Part shown: piece by piece, positions 8,883 through 18,240 of the stretch | Position numbering within the stretch: position 1 is the first letter of the stretch | Layout of the letters: the number at the start of each line of letters is the position of its first letter | From: an uncultured Prevotellaceae bacterium | Lineage (GTDB): Bacteria; Bacteroidota; Bacteroidia; Bacteroidales; Bacteroidaceae | Direction of reading: 5' to 3' | DNA: 55,730 nucleotides | NCBI GenBank assembly: GCA_902775605.1 | Contig: CACYNE010000015.1 | Span: forward strand, 1-55,730 | Made by a program: the position numbers and the translations under genes | Notes under the pieces: generated by a model | Told to the model about the DNA's origin: nothing | The model's database searches: none | Seen by the model: the letters and a program-made list of their open reading frames with translations, nothing else

Positions 8883-8906
8883 AATCATCAAAAACTTAAA
8901 ACAACA

Positions 8907-11381
8907 ATGCAAAAGAGAGTATTGACCATCGTGCTGCTGGCCGTCACGTCTATCGTTGCCACAGCACAGAACCACCGCCTGTGGTATGCCAAACCTGCCA
9001 GTCACTGGTTGGAGGCACTGCCCGTGGGTAACAGTCACATGGGTGCCATGGTCTTTGGTGGAACCGAGACCGAAGAGATTCAGTTGAACGAAGAGACGTT
9101 TTGGAGCGGCTCGCCCCACAACAACAACAGCACGGAGTCGCTGGACAAGTTGGCCGAGGTGCGCCGCCTGATCTTCCAGGGTCGTGAGCGGGAGGCCGAG
9201 AAGGTGATTGACCGCTATTTCGTGAAGGGTCCTCACGGCATGCGCTTCCTGCCGCTGGGCAGCCTGAAGCTGAAGCTGGATCATAAGAACGTGACGAACT
9301 ATCGTCGTGAGTTGAACCTGGGCGATGCCCTGGCCACAACGTCATATGTATGCAATGGCGTGAAGTACGACCGCACGGTGTTTGCCTCGCAGGCGGACAA
9401 TGTAGTGGTGGTGCAGTTGAAGGCCAGCCGCAAGGGTACCCTGACATTCAACATCGACTTTGCCAGTCAGTTGCAGGCCACCGTGGCTGCTGCGGGCTCG
9501 AACGCCGGTAGTCAGTTGTCAGCCGTTGTTGAGGGTGTTGATCAAGAGGGTATCAAGGCAGGACTGACGGCCAGCTGCCGCGTGAAGGTCGAGGCCGACG
9601 GTGCCGTGAAGAACATCGGCAACACACTGCGTGTGGAGGATGCCACCACGGCAACGCTCTATATCGTGGCTGCCACAAACTTTATTAACTATAAGGACAT
9701 CACCGGCGATGGCGAGATTAAGACGCGTGCCGCCTTGTCGAAGCTGAAGGGCAAGAGCTACAGCCAGTTGCTGAATGCGCATATCAAGAAGTATCAGGAG
9801 CAGTACAACCGCGTGTCGCTGACGCTGGCCAAGTCGCAGAACTCTACCTTGGAGACAGACAAGCGCGTGGCTGCCTTCGAGAAGTCGCAGACCGACCTCG
9901 ACATGGTGTCGCTGATGATGCAGTACGGTCGTTACCTGCTCATCTCGTCGAGTCAGCCTGGCGGTCAGGCTGCTAACCTGCAGGGTGTGTGGAACGACAA
10001 GATGAATGCACCATGGGACTCGAAATATACCATCAATATCAATGCGGAGATGAACTACTGGCCTGCGCTGGTAGGCAACATTGCCGAGACGCAGGAACCG
10101 CTGTTCTCAATGGTGAAGGACCTGAGTGAGACGGGCGCCGAGACGGCCAAGACGATGTATGGTTGCAAGGGCTGGGTGGCTCATCACAATACGGATCTGT
10201 GGCGTATTGCCGGTCCGGTGGACGGCACGCCTTGGGGTATGTTCCCCACGGGTGGCGCCTGGCTGACCACACATATCTGGCAGCACTATCTCTATACGGG
10301 CGACAAGAAGTTCTTGGAGGAGTATTATCCCATCCTGAAGGGTGCTGCCGAGTTTCTGCTCGACTATATGCAGGTATATCCCTCGAACGGTGAGGTGAAG
10401 CAGGCCGCCGGTTGGCTGGTCACCGTGCCTACGGTGTCGCCTGAACATGGCCCCATGGGTAAGAATACCAACGTGACGGCTGGCTCGACGATGGACAACC
10501 AGATTGCTTTTGACGTGCTTAGTCAGACGCTGCAGGCTGCCCGTGTGTTGGGTAAGGACAGCGTGTTTGCTGAGAACCTGGCTTTCCAGATGAATAACAT
10601 CGCCCCGATGCAGATTGGTCGTCACGGTCAGTTGCAGGAGTGGATCATCGACGGCGACGATCCCCGCGACCAGCACCGTCATATCTCTCAGCTCTACGGC
10701 CTCTATCCCTCGAACCAGGTGTCGCCCTATAGTCACCCCGACCTCTTCACCGCTGCTGCTAACACGTTGAACCAGCGTGGCGATATGGCCACGGGCTGGA
10801 GTCTGGGTTGGAAAACGAACTTCTGGGCACGTATGCTGGATGGTAACCACGCCTTCCAGATTATCAAGAATATGCTGCACCTGCTGCCCGATGACCGTGC
10901 TGCCCGCCAGTATCCTGACGGTCGCACCTATCCTAACCTGTTTGATGCGCATCCGCCTTTCCAGATTGATGGTAACTTCGGTGTGTCGGCTGGTGTATGC
11001 GAGATGCTGCTGCAGAGTCACGACGGCGCTGTGCATCTGTTGCCTGCCCTGCCCGACGACTGGAAGGACGGCGAGGTGAAGGGTCTCCGTGCCCGTGGCG
11101 GCTTTGTGGTGGATGAGCAGTGGAAGAAGGGTGAACTGCAGACCGTCACCATCCGCTCGACCATCGGCGGCACACTGCGTCTGCGCTCTTATGTGCCCTT
11201 GAAGGGTGCCGGCATGAGACCGGCCACGGGCGACTGTCCCAATCCGCTGCTGGCTCCGGCCGCTATCAGGGAGCCGAAAAAATCGGCAGAACTGAAGGAA
11301 TTCCAGTTACTGCCGATTCGCAGGGTGTATGAATATGACGTTAAGACACAAGCCGGAAAGACCTATGTATTCCGTCGTTAA
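8907..11381 (+). CDS. GH95 alpha-L-fucosidase or alpha-L-galactosidase (copy 1)
   Basis: 824 residues with signal peptide [21 protein letters not shown]. The opening [20 protein letters not shown] and [18 protein letters not shown] are typical of family GH95, as are [31 protein letters not shown] and [13 protein letters not shown] in the catalytic (alpha/alpha)6 barrel. Length fits the family. GH95 enzymes are inverting and remove terminal alpha-1,2-L-fucose or alpha-L-galactose. In a xylan operon the L-galactose cap of cereal glucuronoarabinoxylan is the more likely target (inference). It lacks the short tail of its neighbour and ends GKTYVFRR, so it may be periplasmic. It is co-transcribed with the xylanase and followed by a terminator. 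A second GH95 lies inverted at 29085-31709. Confidence 0.9.
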   Translation: MQKRVLTIVLLAVTSIVATAQNHRLWYAKPASHWLEALPVGNSHMGAMVFGGTETEEIQLNEETFWSGSPHNNNSTESLDKLAEVRRLIFQGREREAEKVIDRYFVKGPHGMRFLPLGSLKLKLDHKNVTNYRRELNLGDALATTSYVCNGVKYDRTVFASQADNVVVVQLKASRKGTLTFNIDFASQLQATVAAAGSNAGSQLSAVVEGVDQEGIKAGLTASCRVKVEADGAVKNIGNTLRVEDATTATLYIVAATNFINYKDITGDGEIKTRAALSKLKGKSYSQLLNAHIKKYQEQYNRVSLTLAKSQNSTLETDKRVAAFEKSQTDLDMVSLMMQYGRYLLISSSQPGGQAANLQGVWNDKMNAPWDSKYTININAEMNYWPALVGNIAETQEPLFSMVKDLSETGAETAKTMYGCKGWVAHHNTDLWRIAGPVDGTPWGMFPTGGAWLTTHIWQHYLYTGDKKFLEEYYPILKGAAEFLLDYMQVYPSNGEVKQAAGWLVTVPTVSPEHGPMGKNTNVTAGSTMDNQIAFDVLSQTLQAARVLGKDSVFAENLAFQMNNIAPMQIGRHGQLQEWIIDGDDPRDQHRHISQLYGLYPSNQVSPYSHPDLFTAAANTLNQRGDMATGWSLGWKTNFWARMLDGNHAFQIIKNMLHLLPDDRAARQYPDGRTYPNLFDAHPPFQIDGNFGVSAGVCEMLLQSHDGAVHLLPALPDDWKDGEVKGLRARGGFVVDEQWKKGELQTVTIRSTIGGTLRLRSYVPLKGAGMRPATGDCPNPLLAPAAIREPKKSAELKEFQLLPIRRVYEYDVKTQAGKTYVFRR

Positions 11382-11422
11382 TAGCCTGTCTCGGTATTAG
11401 TACCTGAGAACAGAACTTCTGT

Positions 11423-11476
11423 CTTGTCCTGGAAAATGTTGAATCAAAACAGCGTTTTCCAGGGCAAGATTTTTTT
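11423..11476 (+). terminator. Rho-independent terminator after the GH95 gene
   Basis: CTTGTCCTGGAAAA at 11423-11436 pairs with TTTTCCAGGGCAAG at 11455-11468 (13 Watson-Crick pairs and one G-U). It is followed by ATTTTTTTGG. It closes the xylanase-GH95 unit just before the fructan locus. Confidence 0.85.
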
Positions 11477-11525
11477 GGAGACCATTTTTTTTACCATAAA
11501 GGTACAAGTTTTGATGTTTATTTTG

Positions 11526-11533
11526 TATCTTTG
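11526..11533 (+). promoter_or_regulatory. -7 element of the regulator gene
   Basis: TATCTTTG fits TAnnTTTG and lies 22 bases before the ATG at 11556. No TTTG at the right distance is seen; one at 11510-11513 is too close (12 bases). Confidence 0.55.
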
Positions 11534-11555
11534 CAATCGAAACTTACTAACACTC

Positions 11556-13106
11556 ATGAAAAAGATTCTTATATATATTATCATATTATCGGCAGTCCTG
11601 GCAGCATGCTCTCCTACCGAAAAGAAGTATATAATAGGTGTTTCGCAATGCTCTGAGGATATCTGGCGTGAGAAACAAAATGCTGAATTGAGGATGGGTA
11701 CCTATTTCCTTGAAAATGTGGAACTGCGGTTTGCCGCAGCCAATGATAGTGATGAACGGCAAGTGCAGCAGATAGACAGTCTTGTTGCTACAGGTATTGA
11801 CCTGTTGATTGTAGCTCCTAATCAGATGGCCACGATATCTCCTGCCATTGACCGTGCTTTCGACAAAGGTATCCCTGTCATCGTGTTCGAACGTAAGACT
11901 AATTCTCAGAAATATACCGCTTTTATCAGTGCAGATAATTATGAGATGGGCCATGTGATGGGCGAATATATCATTGCACGACTCGGTGGAAAGGGTAACG
12001 TGCTGGAAGTAAAAGGCTTGAAAGGTTCGTCACCTGCCATTGAGCGTCACAACGGTTTCATGGATGCACTTAAAGCGGCCCCGGATATCAAAGTGGTGGG
12101 TTCGCTTCAAGGTGACTGGACAGAACCCACTGCCCAACAGGTCACTGAACAGTGGCTGTCAGCAAACAAAGATGTGCGTATTGATTTGGTATTTGGTGCT
12201 AACGATCGTACAGCTATGGGTGCAAGGAAGGCGATTGGTGAGACTTCTCTGTTCTGTGGTATCGACGGTCTGCCTGGCGATGATGGCGGTATCTGCCTGG
12301 TGCGCGACTCCATTCTCGATGCCTCCTATATCTATCCTACTCATGGCGACCAGATCATAGACTTGGCCATCAAGATTCTTGAAGGCAAGCCTTACAAGAA
12401 GGAAACTCTGATGATGTCTGCCCTTGTCACCCGTGACAATGCCAAAGTGCTGCTCATGGAGAGTCAGGAAATCATGCGTCAGGAAGCACAGCTCGGTGAG
12501 TTACATGCCAAAGCCGATGGCTATCTTCATGAACTTGATACCCAGCGTATCGTCAGTTGGATGGCTATCGGTGTCGTTGTTCTCCTCGTGGTGGTTATTG
12601 TTTTGTTCTATCTTTATCATCTGAGAAAGATAACGCTTCAGAAGGAACGTGTGGTAAATACTTTGTGGGATATGAAACCTTTAGAGCCCTCCGTTAATCA
12701 GGAGACAACGATCGTGCAGGAGAAGACGTCCGACAGTAGTCAGGACAATGTGCAGGAGGAGGCAGAACAAGACAACCCGGCAGATACCTCCATGTTTATC
12801 ACTCGATTTAAGGAGGTTGTTGAAGCACGCCTTGAGGATAGTGATGTCAGCGTCGAGGATCTGGCTGCTGACATGAACCTCAGTCGTGTGCAGCTCTATC
12901 GCAAGGTGAAATCGATTACAGATGCCTCGCCTGTAGAACTGTTACGAACGGCCCGTCTGAAGAAAGCCTATCAAATGCTGCTTACCACCGACAAGAGTGT
13001 CAGTGAAGTGGCCTACGCCGTCGGATTCACCTCGCCCAGTTACTTTACCAAATGTTTCAAGGACGAATACGGAAAAGTGCCAGGCGAGCTGCGTACGTCA
13101 TCTTAA
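11556..13106 (+). CDS. Membrane-tethered sugar-sensing AraC-type regulator (no kinase)
   Basis: 516 residues from the ATG at 11556; the frame is open further upstream, but the -7 element at 11526 and the signal peptide favour this start. The N-terminus has a lipobox (ILSAVLAAC, Cys18). Residues about 25-310 form a periplasmic sugar-binding domain of the LacI/ribose-binding type (YIIGVSQCSEDIWREK, DLLIVAPNQ, KGLKGSSPAIERHNGF). A single membrane helix follows at about 335-356, then an acidic linker, then an AraC-type helix-turn-helix domain at about 413-516 (VSVEDLAADMNLSRVQLYRK, AYAVGFTSPSYFTKCFKDEYG). The sensor resembles that of the fructose-sensing hybrid two-component regulator BT1754, but no histidine kinase, ATPase or receiver domain is present. 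It probably controls the adjacent fructan genes by binding fructose in the periplasm. The signalling mechanism would resemble ToxR/CadC (inference). Confidence 0.88.
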   Translation: MKKILIYIIILSAVLAACSPTEKKYIIGVSQCSEDIWREKQNAELRMGTYFLENVELRFAAANDSDERQVQQIDSLVATGIDLLIVAPNQMATISPAIDRAFDKGIPVIVFERKTNSQKYTAFISADNYEMGHVMGEYIIARLGGKGNVLEVKGLKGSSPAIERHNGFMDALKAAPDIKVVGSLQGDWTEPTAQQVTEQWLSANKDVRIDLVFGANDRTAMGARKAIGETSLFCGIDGLPGDDGGICLVRDSILDASYIYPTHGDQIIDLAIKILEGKPYKKETLMMSALVTRDNAKVLLMESQEIMRQEAQLGELHAKADGYLHELDTQRIVSWMAIGVVVLLVVVIVLFYLYHLRKITLQKERVVNTLWDMKPLEPSVNQETTIVQEKTSDSSQDNVQEEAEQDNPADTSMFITRFKEVVEARLEDSDVSVEDLAADMNLSRVQLYRKVKSITDASPVELLRTARLKKAYQMLLTTDKSVSEVAYAVGFTSPSYFTKCFKDEYGKVPGELRTSS

Positions 13107-13130
13107 CAATACAAACAAATCATATTAATA

Positions 13131-13189
13131 ATCGTTCATTCCATCGCAAAAATGTTACAATGCAACATTATTTGGATGGTATGAACGAT
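13131..13189 (+). promoter_or_regulatory. Nested inverted repeat upstream of susC (operator or terminator)
   Basis: ATCGTTCATTCCATC at 13131-13145 is the inverse of GATGGTATGAACGAT at 13175-13189 with one mismatch. Inside it AATGTT and AACATT form a second dyad. It starts 25 bases after the regulator stop and ends 29 bases before the -7 element of susC. The outer arms share CGTTCATT/ATGAACG with a second inverted repeat at 21376-21410. It could be a binding site for the regulator or a terminator (TTTCTTTTAT follows). Confidence 0.6.
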
Positions 13190-13218
13190 TTCTTTTATAT
13201 CTAAAGGATAATAGTTAA

Positions 13219-13226
13219 TACTTTTG
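13219..13226 (+). promoter_or_regulatory. -7 element of the susC operon
   Basis: TACTTTTG fits TAnnTTTG, 39 bases before the ATG at 13266. No good TTTG is found at the -33 position, which would fit an activator-dependent promoter. Confidence 0.6.
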
Positions 13227-13265
13227 CATCATAAATCTGAAACATTTAGTACTAATCAAAACAAA

Positions 13266-16200
13266 ATGCAAATGGAAAGACTGAAAAGACTTTTATTGAG
13301 CACGCTGCTCATCTTTGTAAGTACAATAATGTACGCGCAAAGCGAGATGACGGGTTCTGTGGTCGATGAGACTGGAGAAGGTGTCATCGGTGCCACCGTG
13401 AAGGTGAAAGGTACGACGAACGGTACCGTAACCGACTTTGAAGGAAACTTCAAGTTAAAGGTAGCAGCAGGAAAGACGCTGGTGGTGACCTATATTGGCT
13501 ACGACCCAGTGGAAATGACAGCTGCTAACGGCATGAAAGTGCAGTTAAAAGAAAATGCCTCAGAATTAGCTGAGGTTGTGGTGACAGGTTACCAGACCCA
13601 GCGTAAGGCCGATCTGACCGGTTCGGTGGCAGTCGTGAAGACCGACGAACTGAAAACCTCAAGCGACACCGACCCCATGCGAGCACTTCAGGGTAAGGTG
13701 CCAGGCATGACCATCACCAGTAATGGTTCACCTGTAGGCGCCGGTACCGTCCGCATTCGTGGCGGCGGTTCGTTCAACTCGTCGCAGGACCCACTCTTTA
13801 TTATTGACGGCGTACCTACAACGACGAATCTGAACACACTGAACATGAACGACATCGAGTCGATGCAGGTTCTGAAGGATGCTGCTTCTGCTTCCATCTA
13901 CGGTAGTCGAGCTGCTAATGGTGTCATCATTATTACCACCCGTAGCGGCAAGAAGGGCGACAAGGTGAAGGTGGATTTCTCTGCCAATCTCACCGCTCAG
14001 TTCTATAACAAGCAAACCATGATGAAGCTGGCCAATACCGCCGAGTATGCCACTGCTATGGCACAGGCTGCTATGAATGACGGCCTGGATCCTGAGCAGT
14101 ATGCTAACAACTACGGTTTGACACTCCATGCTGCAGCTGGCACTCCTATCAGTGCTTACGACCCGGTTACAGGTCAGATGCGTGAGTTCACCGTGAATGG
14201 TCGTTACGACGGCTTTATGAATCCTACGAAGACCATGCGCTTCAGCGATACCGACTGGCTCGATGAAATCAGCCGTACCGGATTCTCACAGACTTACGAC
14301 CTTTCTATCTCTAAAGCCAGCGACAAGTCTTCGGCACTCGTCAGTTTTGGCTATAAGAAGAATAATGGTATCTTGAAATACACCGACTTCGAGAGCTTCT
14401 CTGGCCGCATTAACACCAGTTACAAGGTGAATAAGATTGTGACCGTGGGAGAGAACGCCACCATTACCTATAGCGATCAGGTTGACTGCCAGCCATTGGA
14501 GAACGCTTTGAAGATGGCTCCGACACTTCCCGTATATGAGGAAGACGGCGTTACCTTCTCAGGCCCGGTAGGCGGTATGAGCGACCGCCAGAACCCACTG
14601 CGCGAACTCTATCATAATCGCGACAACCGTCTGAAGATGTGGCGAGTTTTTGGCAATGCTTATGCTAATATCCAACCCATTAAGGGCTTGACCCTTCGTT
14701 CAAACTTCGGTATCGACTATTGGTCTGAATTCATCCACAGTGTGACCTATACCTGGCACAGCGATGTGGTGAATAATAGCACACCGTCGGCCAACCTTGG
14801 AGCTAAGAACTCTATGAAGTGGACCTGGTCTAATACGGCCAACTATGACTTCAACATCGCTGCCAATCATCATTTTATCCTGCTTGCTGGTATGGAACTC
14901 CACCGTGACATTGAGGACCGTGCATCGTCATACGCACAGATGTTTGCTTTGGAGGACTATAACTACATGTGGCCTGATGCCGCTACTGGCACACAGCGTG
15001 CAGGTGGTATCCGCGAGGGGTACAATCTGGTATCGTTCTTCGGTAAGGCCGATTATAACTGGAAAGACCTGATACTGGCTTCATTCACAATTCGTCGCGA
15101 CGGCTCTTCACGTTTTGGTGAGAACAATCGCTATGGTACCTTTCCCGCCTTTACATTGGGTTACCGTATCTCTGAGAATCTGAAGCAGGAATGGATCAAT
15201 GACATGAAGCTCCGTGCCTCATGGGGTGAGACGGGTAACCAGGCCATTTCCAACTATGCCCGCTACGGTCTCTACGCTGCTACCTATGGCGGTGGCCGTA
15301 ATGAATCTACAGCATATGATCTCGCACTACAGGGTAGTGGCATCTTCCCCTCTGGTTTCCGCGCTACACAGTCGCAAAACAATAACCTGAAGTGGGAAAC
15401 TACCGAGCAGTATAACTTTGGTCTCGACTATACACTCTTCGGTAATTCCGTTTACGGAAGCATTGATGCTTACATCAAGAATGTAAAGGATATGCTGATT
15501 AATCCTGCCTACCTCGGCTCTATGGGTGAGGGCGGTGCCTCATGGCTCAATGGTCCCAGCCTGCGCAACTGGGGTATGGAGTTTGCTCTGGGCTATCGTG
15601 GTACTACTGACTTCGGCCTGAAATACAACATTAACGGCAACCTCGACTTCTTCCGACAGCGCGTGACCTACCTGCCTGAAACGACAACAGGCTCTTATGT
15701 ACACACGGCGAAGGAAAATCTGGTGGAGGCTAAGAAACCCTATGGCTCAATTGTCGGTTACGTTGTCGATGGCCTGTTCCAGAACCGTGAAGAGGTGTTG
15801 GCCAGTGGTCAGGAGAACGCCCGTGTGGGTGGTCTGAAATATGCCGATCTCGATGGTAATGGCATCATCAACGAGCAGGACCAGACGTGGATTTACAATC
15901 CCGTGCCTAACTTCTCTTGGGGCTTGAACTTCGAGCTGGGCTACAAGGACTTCGATTTTTCAATGTTCTGGCAGGGCGTTGCTGGTCAGGATGTTTACAA
16001 TAATCAGAAGTTCCAGACCGACTTCTACAGCATCACCGATGCCGGTTCGAACAAGGGCAACCGCATGCTCGGTGCCTGGACAACCGCCAACACTGGCAGC
16101 GATATTCCCGCTCTGACCACCAACAACGTGGGCAACGAGAACCGCGCCTCGACCTATTTCGTGGAGAACGGCTCCTACGGCAAACTCCGTCAGGTGCAGA

Positions 16201-16385
16201 TTGGCTACAACGTGCCTCAGAAATATCTTGGCAAACTGAAGATGAGTAATGCCCGCGTCTATATCTCTGGTCACAACCTGCTTACGCTGAAGAGCAGCTC
16301 ATTGACATGCTCTGATCCAGAGAATCCCAACTGGGCTTATCCTAATAGCACAAGCTTCTCATTTGGTATTCAAACTTCGTTCTAA
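13266..16385 (+). CDS. SusC-like TonB-dependent outer-membrane transporter (fructan locus)
   Basis: 1039 residues from the ATG at 13266; ATG 13272 is equally possible, and an in-frame ATG at 13224 overlaps the -7 element. The signal peptide ends near STIMYAQ. A carboxypeptidase-D-like domain follows (GSVVDETGEGVIGATVKVKG, about residues 30-105), then a plug domain with GKVPGMTITSNG, VRIRGGGSFNSSQDPLFIID and SIYGSRAANGVIIITTRSG. The rest is a 22-strand-type beta barrel ending in SFGIQTSF with terminal Phe. It should import oligosaccharides across the outer membrane using TonB energy. Its partner SusD follows after 47 bases. Surrounding GH32 and fructokinase genes suggest fructan as cargo (inference). 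Confidence 0.95.
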   Translation: MQMERLKRLLLSTLLIFVSTIMYAQSEMTGSVVDETGEGVIGATVKVKGTTNGTVTDFEGNFKLKVAAGKTLVVTYIGYDPVEMTAANGMKVQLKENASELAEVVVTGYQTQRKADLTGSVAVVKTDELKTSSDTDPMRALQGKVPGMTITSNGSPVGAGTVRIRGGGSFNSSQDPLFIIDGVPTTTNLNTLNMNDIESMQVLKDAASASIYGSRAANGVIIITTRSGKKGDKVKVDFSANLTAQFYNKQTMMKLANTAEYATAMAQAAMNDGLDPEQYANNYGLTLHAAAGTPISAYDPVTGQMREFTVNGRYDGFMNPTKTMRFSDTDWLDEISRTGFSQTYDLSISKASDKSSALVSFGYKKNNGILKYTDFESFSGRINTSYKVNKIVTVGENATITYSDQVDCQPLENALKMAPTLPVYEEDGVTFSGPVGGMSDRQNPLRELYHNRDNRLKMWRVFGNAYANIQPIKGLTLRSNFGIDYWSEFIHSVTYTWHSDVVNNSTPSANLGAKNSMKWTWSNTANYDFNIAANHHFILLAGMELHRDIEDRASSYAQMFALEDYNYMWPDAATGTQRAGGIREGYNLVSFFGKADYNWKDLILASFTIRRDGSSRFGENNRYGTFPAFTLGYRISENLKQEWINDMKLRASWGETGNQAISNYARYGLYAATYGGGRNESTAYDLALQGSGIFPSGFRATQSQNNNLKWETTEQYNFGLDYTLFGNSVYGSIDAYIKNVKDMLINPAYLGSMGEGGASWLNGPSLRNWGMEFALGYRGTTDFGLKYNINGNLDFFRQRVTYLPETTTGSYVHTAKENLVEAKKPYGSIVGYVVDGLFQNREEVLASGQENARVGGLKYADLDGNGIINEQDQTWIYNPVPNFSWGLNFELGYKDFDFSMFWQGVAGQDVYNNQKFQTDFYSITDAGSNKGNRMLGAWTTANTGSDIPALTTNNVGNENRASTYFVENGSYGKLRQVQIGYNVPQKYLGKLKMSNARVYISGHNLLTLKSSSLTCSDPENPNWAYPNSTSFSFGIQTSF

Positions 16386-16432
16386 GTCTAAGGCTTCAAG
16401 GATTATTAAGGATTACATATAAAGGAATAATT

Positions 16433-18175
16433 ATGAAAGCAATATATAAAGCAATTTGTGCAGGTCTGGTTGTTTGCGGAACACTGACTTCTTGCAACGA
16501 CTTCATTGATGTAGAGCCACAGGGTGTCATTAGTGAAGATTTGGCCATGAGCCAACCCGATGAAATGGTGACCTCTGCATACGCCAAGTTGGGCGATGAC
16601 TGGTACACCTATCCGTTCAACCTATGGCCATACGGCGATGTCAGTAGCGACGACGCCATGAAAGGTGGTTCTGGCACCACCGATACCAACTACCATCCAG
16701 TAGAGGTGTGGTCAACACTTACAGCATCGACTCCCGACCACATGGATGAGCAGTGGTATCACTTCTACTGCAGCATCTCACGTTGTAACCGTGCCCTCGT
16801 CTCACTCTCAGAATATGGTCGTGCTAAACTGGGCGATGAGAAGAGCAAGATTCGTGAGGGTGAGGTACGCTTCCTCCGTGCTCACTTTTACTTCAAGCTG
16901 GTACAAATGTGGTATCAGGTGCCCTGGATTGATGAAGATGTGTATAAGAATCATACTGAGGAGCAGACGCCCAACAACCAGTTCACCCACGAGGAACTGA
17001 TGAACAAGATTGTTGAGGATTTCAAGTTTGCCTACGACGTGCTGCCTGCACAGCAGAGCGAGGGCGGACGTGCCAACAAGATTGCTGCTGCCGCCTATCT
17101 GGCCAAGTGTTACCTCACGATGGCATGGGGTGATGGCTATGAAGCCAACACGGGTGTGAGCCACATCAATCAGGACTATATGAAGAAGGTTCTTGAATAT
17201 ACTGAGGTGGTTAAGAACTCTCAGTACGGTTATTTAGAGGACTTTGGAGATATCTTCCTGCCCGAATACAAGAATTCGAAGGAAAGTGTTTTCGCTGTAC
17301 AGCATTCAGACTATCAGGATGACAATACCCTTTACGGTCGCGCCAACTGGAGCAATATGCTTAATGGCTGCTGGCAGATCTGGTCGTGCGGATGGGACTT
17401 CCACAAACCTACGCAGAACCTCGTCAACGCTTTCAAGACCAAGGACGGCCTGCCCATGTTCGATGACTATAACAACGAGATTGCCTATCCCATCAACGGT
17501 GTTCCCACGGCACAGAAATGGGATCCACGTCTCTTCCACACCGTTGGTATGCCTACGTTCCCCTACAAATATGAGGCTGCCTTCACCATGACCAAGGACA
17601 ACAGTCGTACGCCAAACACCTACGGTTACTATGCCTCGCTGAAGGAGGTGCCGCAGCGCAGCAAGGGCGAAACCTACGATAATCCCTGGCAGGCTTTCGC
17701 TATGAACGATTATGTGTTCCGCTATACCGACGTGATGCTGATGCGTGCCGAGGCACTGATCGAGACTGGCTCTCTGGAAGAAGCTCGCACCATTATCAAC
17801 GACATCCGTCAGCGTGCCAAGAACTCTGTTGTCAAGCATATCAATTATGCTGCCGACCAGTGCGAAATTGCCCTCTACCCCGCTTCTTATTTCAGCGATA
17901 AAGACAAGGCCCGCAAGTGCCTGCAGTGGGAACGCCGCCTGGAACTCGCCATGGAGAACGGTCGCTACTTCGACCTGCGCCGATGGGGTATCGCCTCACA
18001 GACACTGAACAGTTTCTTCGAGAAAGAGAAAGACGTCGTTTACGACGGTCAGACATACGCACAGTACTACAAGGACGCACACTATACGCCTGCCAAGAAC
18101 GAGTACTTCCCCCTGCCCTATATCCAGCTCTACTATGTACCTGGACTGTACACACAGAACAAGGGATATAATTAA
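16433..18175 (+). CDS. SusD/RagB-like surface glycan-binding lipoprotein
   Basis: 580 residues. The lipobox is GTLTSC with Cys21, followed by NDFIDVEPQG, typical of the SusD family. The protein is rich in aromatic residues, as expected for the TPR-like SusD fold. Late motifs include FRYTDVMLMRAEALIETGS, RQRAKN and RRLELAMENGRYFDLRRWG, all common in the C-terminal half of SusD/RagB proteins. It should form a lid on the SusC barrel and bind oligosaccharide at the cell surface. It lies directly after susC and is followed by a DUF4960 gene. Confidence 0.95.
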   Translation: MKAIYKAICAGLVVCGTLTSCNDFIDVEPQGVISEDLAMSQPDEMVTSAYAKLGDDWYTYPFNLWPYGDVSSDDAMKGGSGTTDTNYHPVEVWSTLTASTPDHMDEQWYHFYCSISRCNRALVSLSEYGRAKLGDEKSKIREGEVRFLRAHFYFKLVQMWYQVPWIDEDVYKNHTEEQTPNNQFTHEELMNKIVEDFKFAYDVLPAQQSEGGRANKIAAAAYLAKCYLTMAWGDGYEANTGVSHINQDYMKKVLEYTEVVKNSQYGYLEDFGDIFLPEYKNSKESVFAVQHSDYQDDNTLYGRANWSNMLNGCWQIWSCGWDFHKPTQNLVNAFKTKDGLPMFDDYNNEIAYPINGVPTAQKWDPRLFHTVGMPTFPYKYEAAFTMTKDNSRTPNTYGYYASLKEVPQRSKGETYDNPWQAFAMNDYVFRYTDVMLMRAEALIETGSLEEARTIINDIRQRAKNSVVKHINYAADQCEIALYPASYFSDKDKARKCLQWERRLELAMENGRYFDLRRWGIASQTLNSFFEKEKDVVYDGQTYAQYYKDAHYTPAKNEYFPLPYIQLYYVPGLYTQNKGYN

Positions 18176-18196
18176 GTGAAGAGTGAATAGTGAACA
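18176..18196 (+). repeat. 7-bp tract GTGAANA x3
   Basis: GTGAAGA, GTGAATA and GTGAACA follow each other directly after the susD stop codon. One of several 7-bp periodic purine-rich tracts in this window. Confidence 0.8.
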
Positions 18197-18240
18197 ATTA
18201 GCTACCGCTCAGAATGAATAATCACAAAAATGAAATAACG

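Noticed and set aside
7926-9284. 452-codon minus-strand open frame
   Set aside because: It covers the end of the GH10 domain and the start of GH95, both of which have intact catalytic motifs on the plus strand; the His/Leu-rich translation shows no family.
10107-11036. 309-codon minus-strand open frame
   Set aside because: It is antisense to the conserved catalytic core of GH95 and shows no recognisable motif or promoter.
11424-11555. Upstream in-frame start for the regulator gene
   Set aside because: It would include a terminator hairpin and the -7 element and place 44 residues before the lipobox signal peptide.
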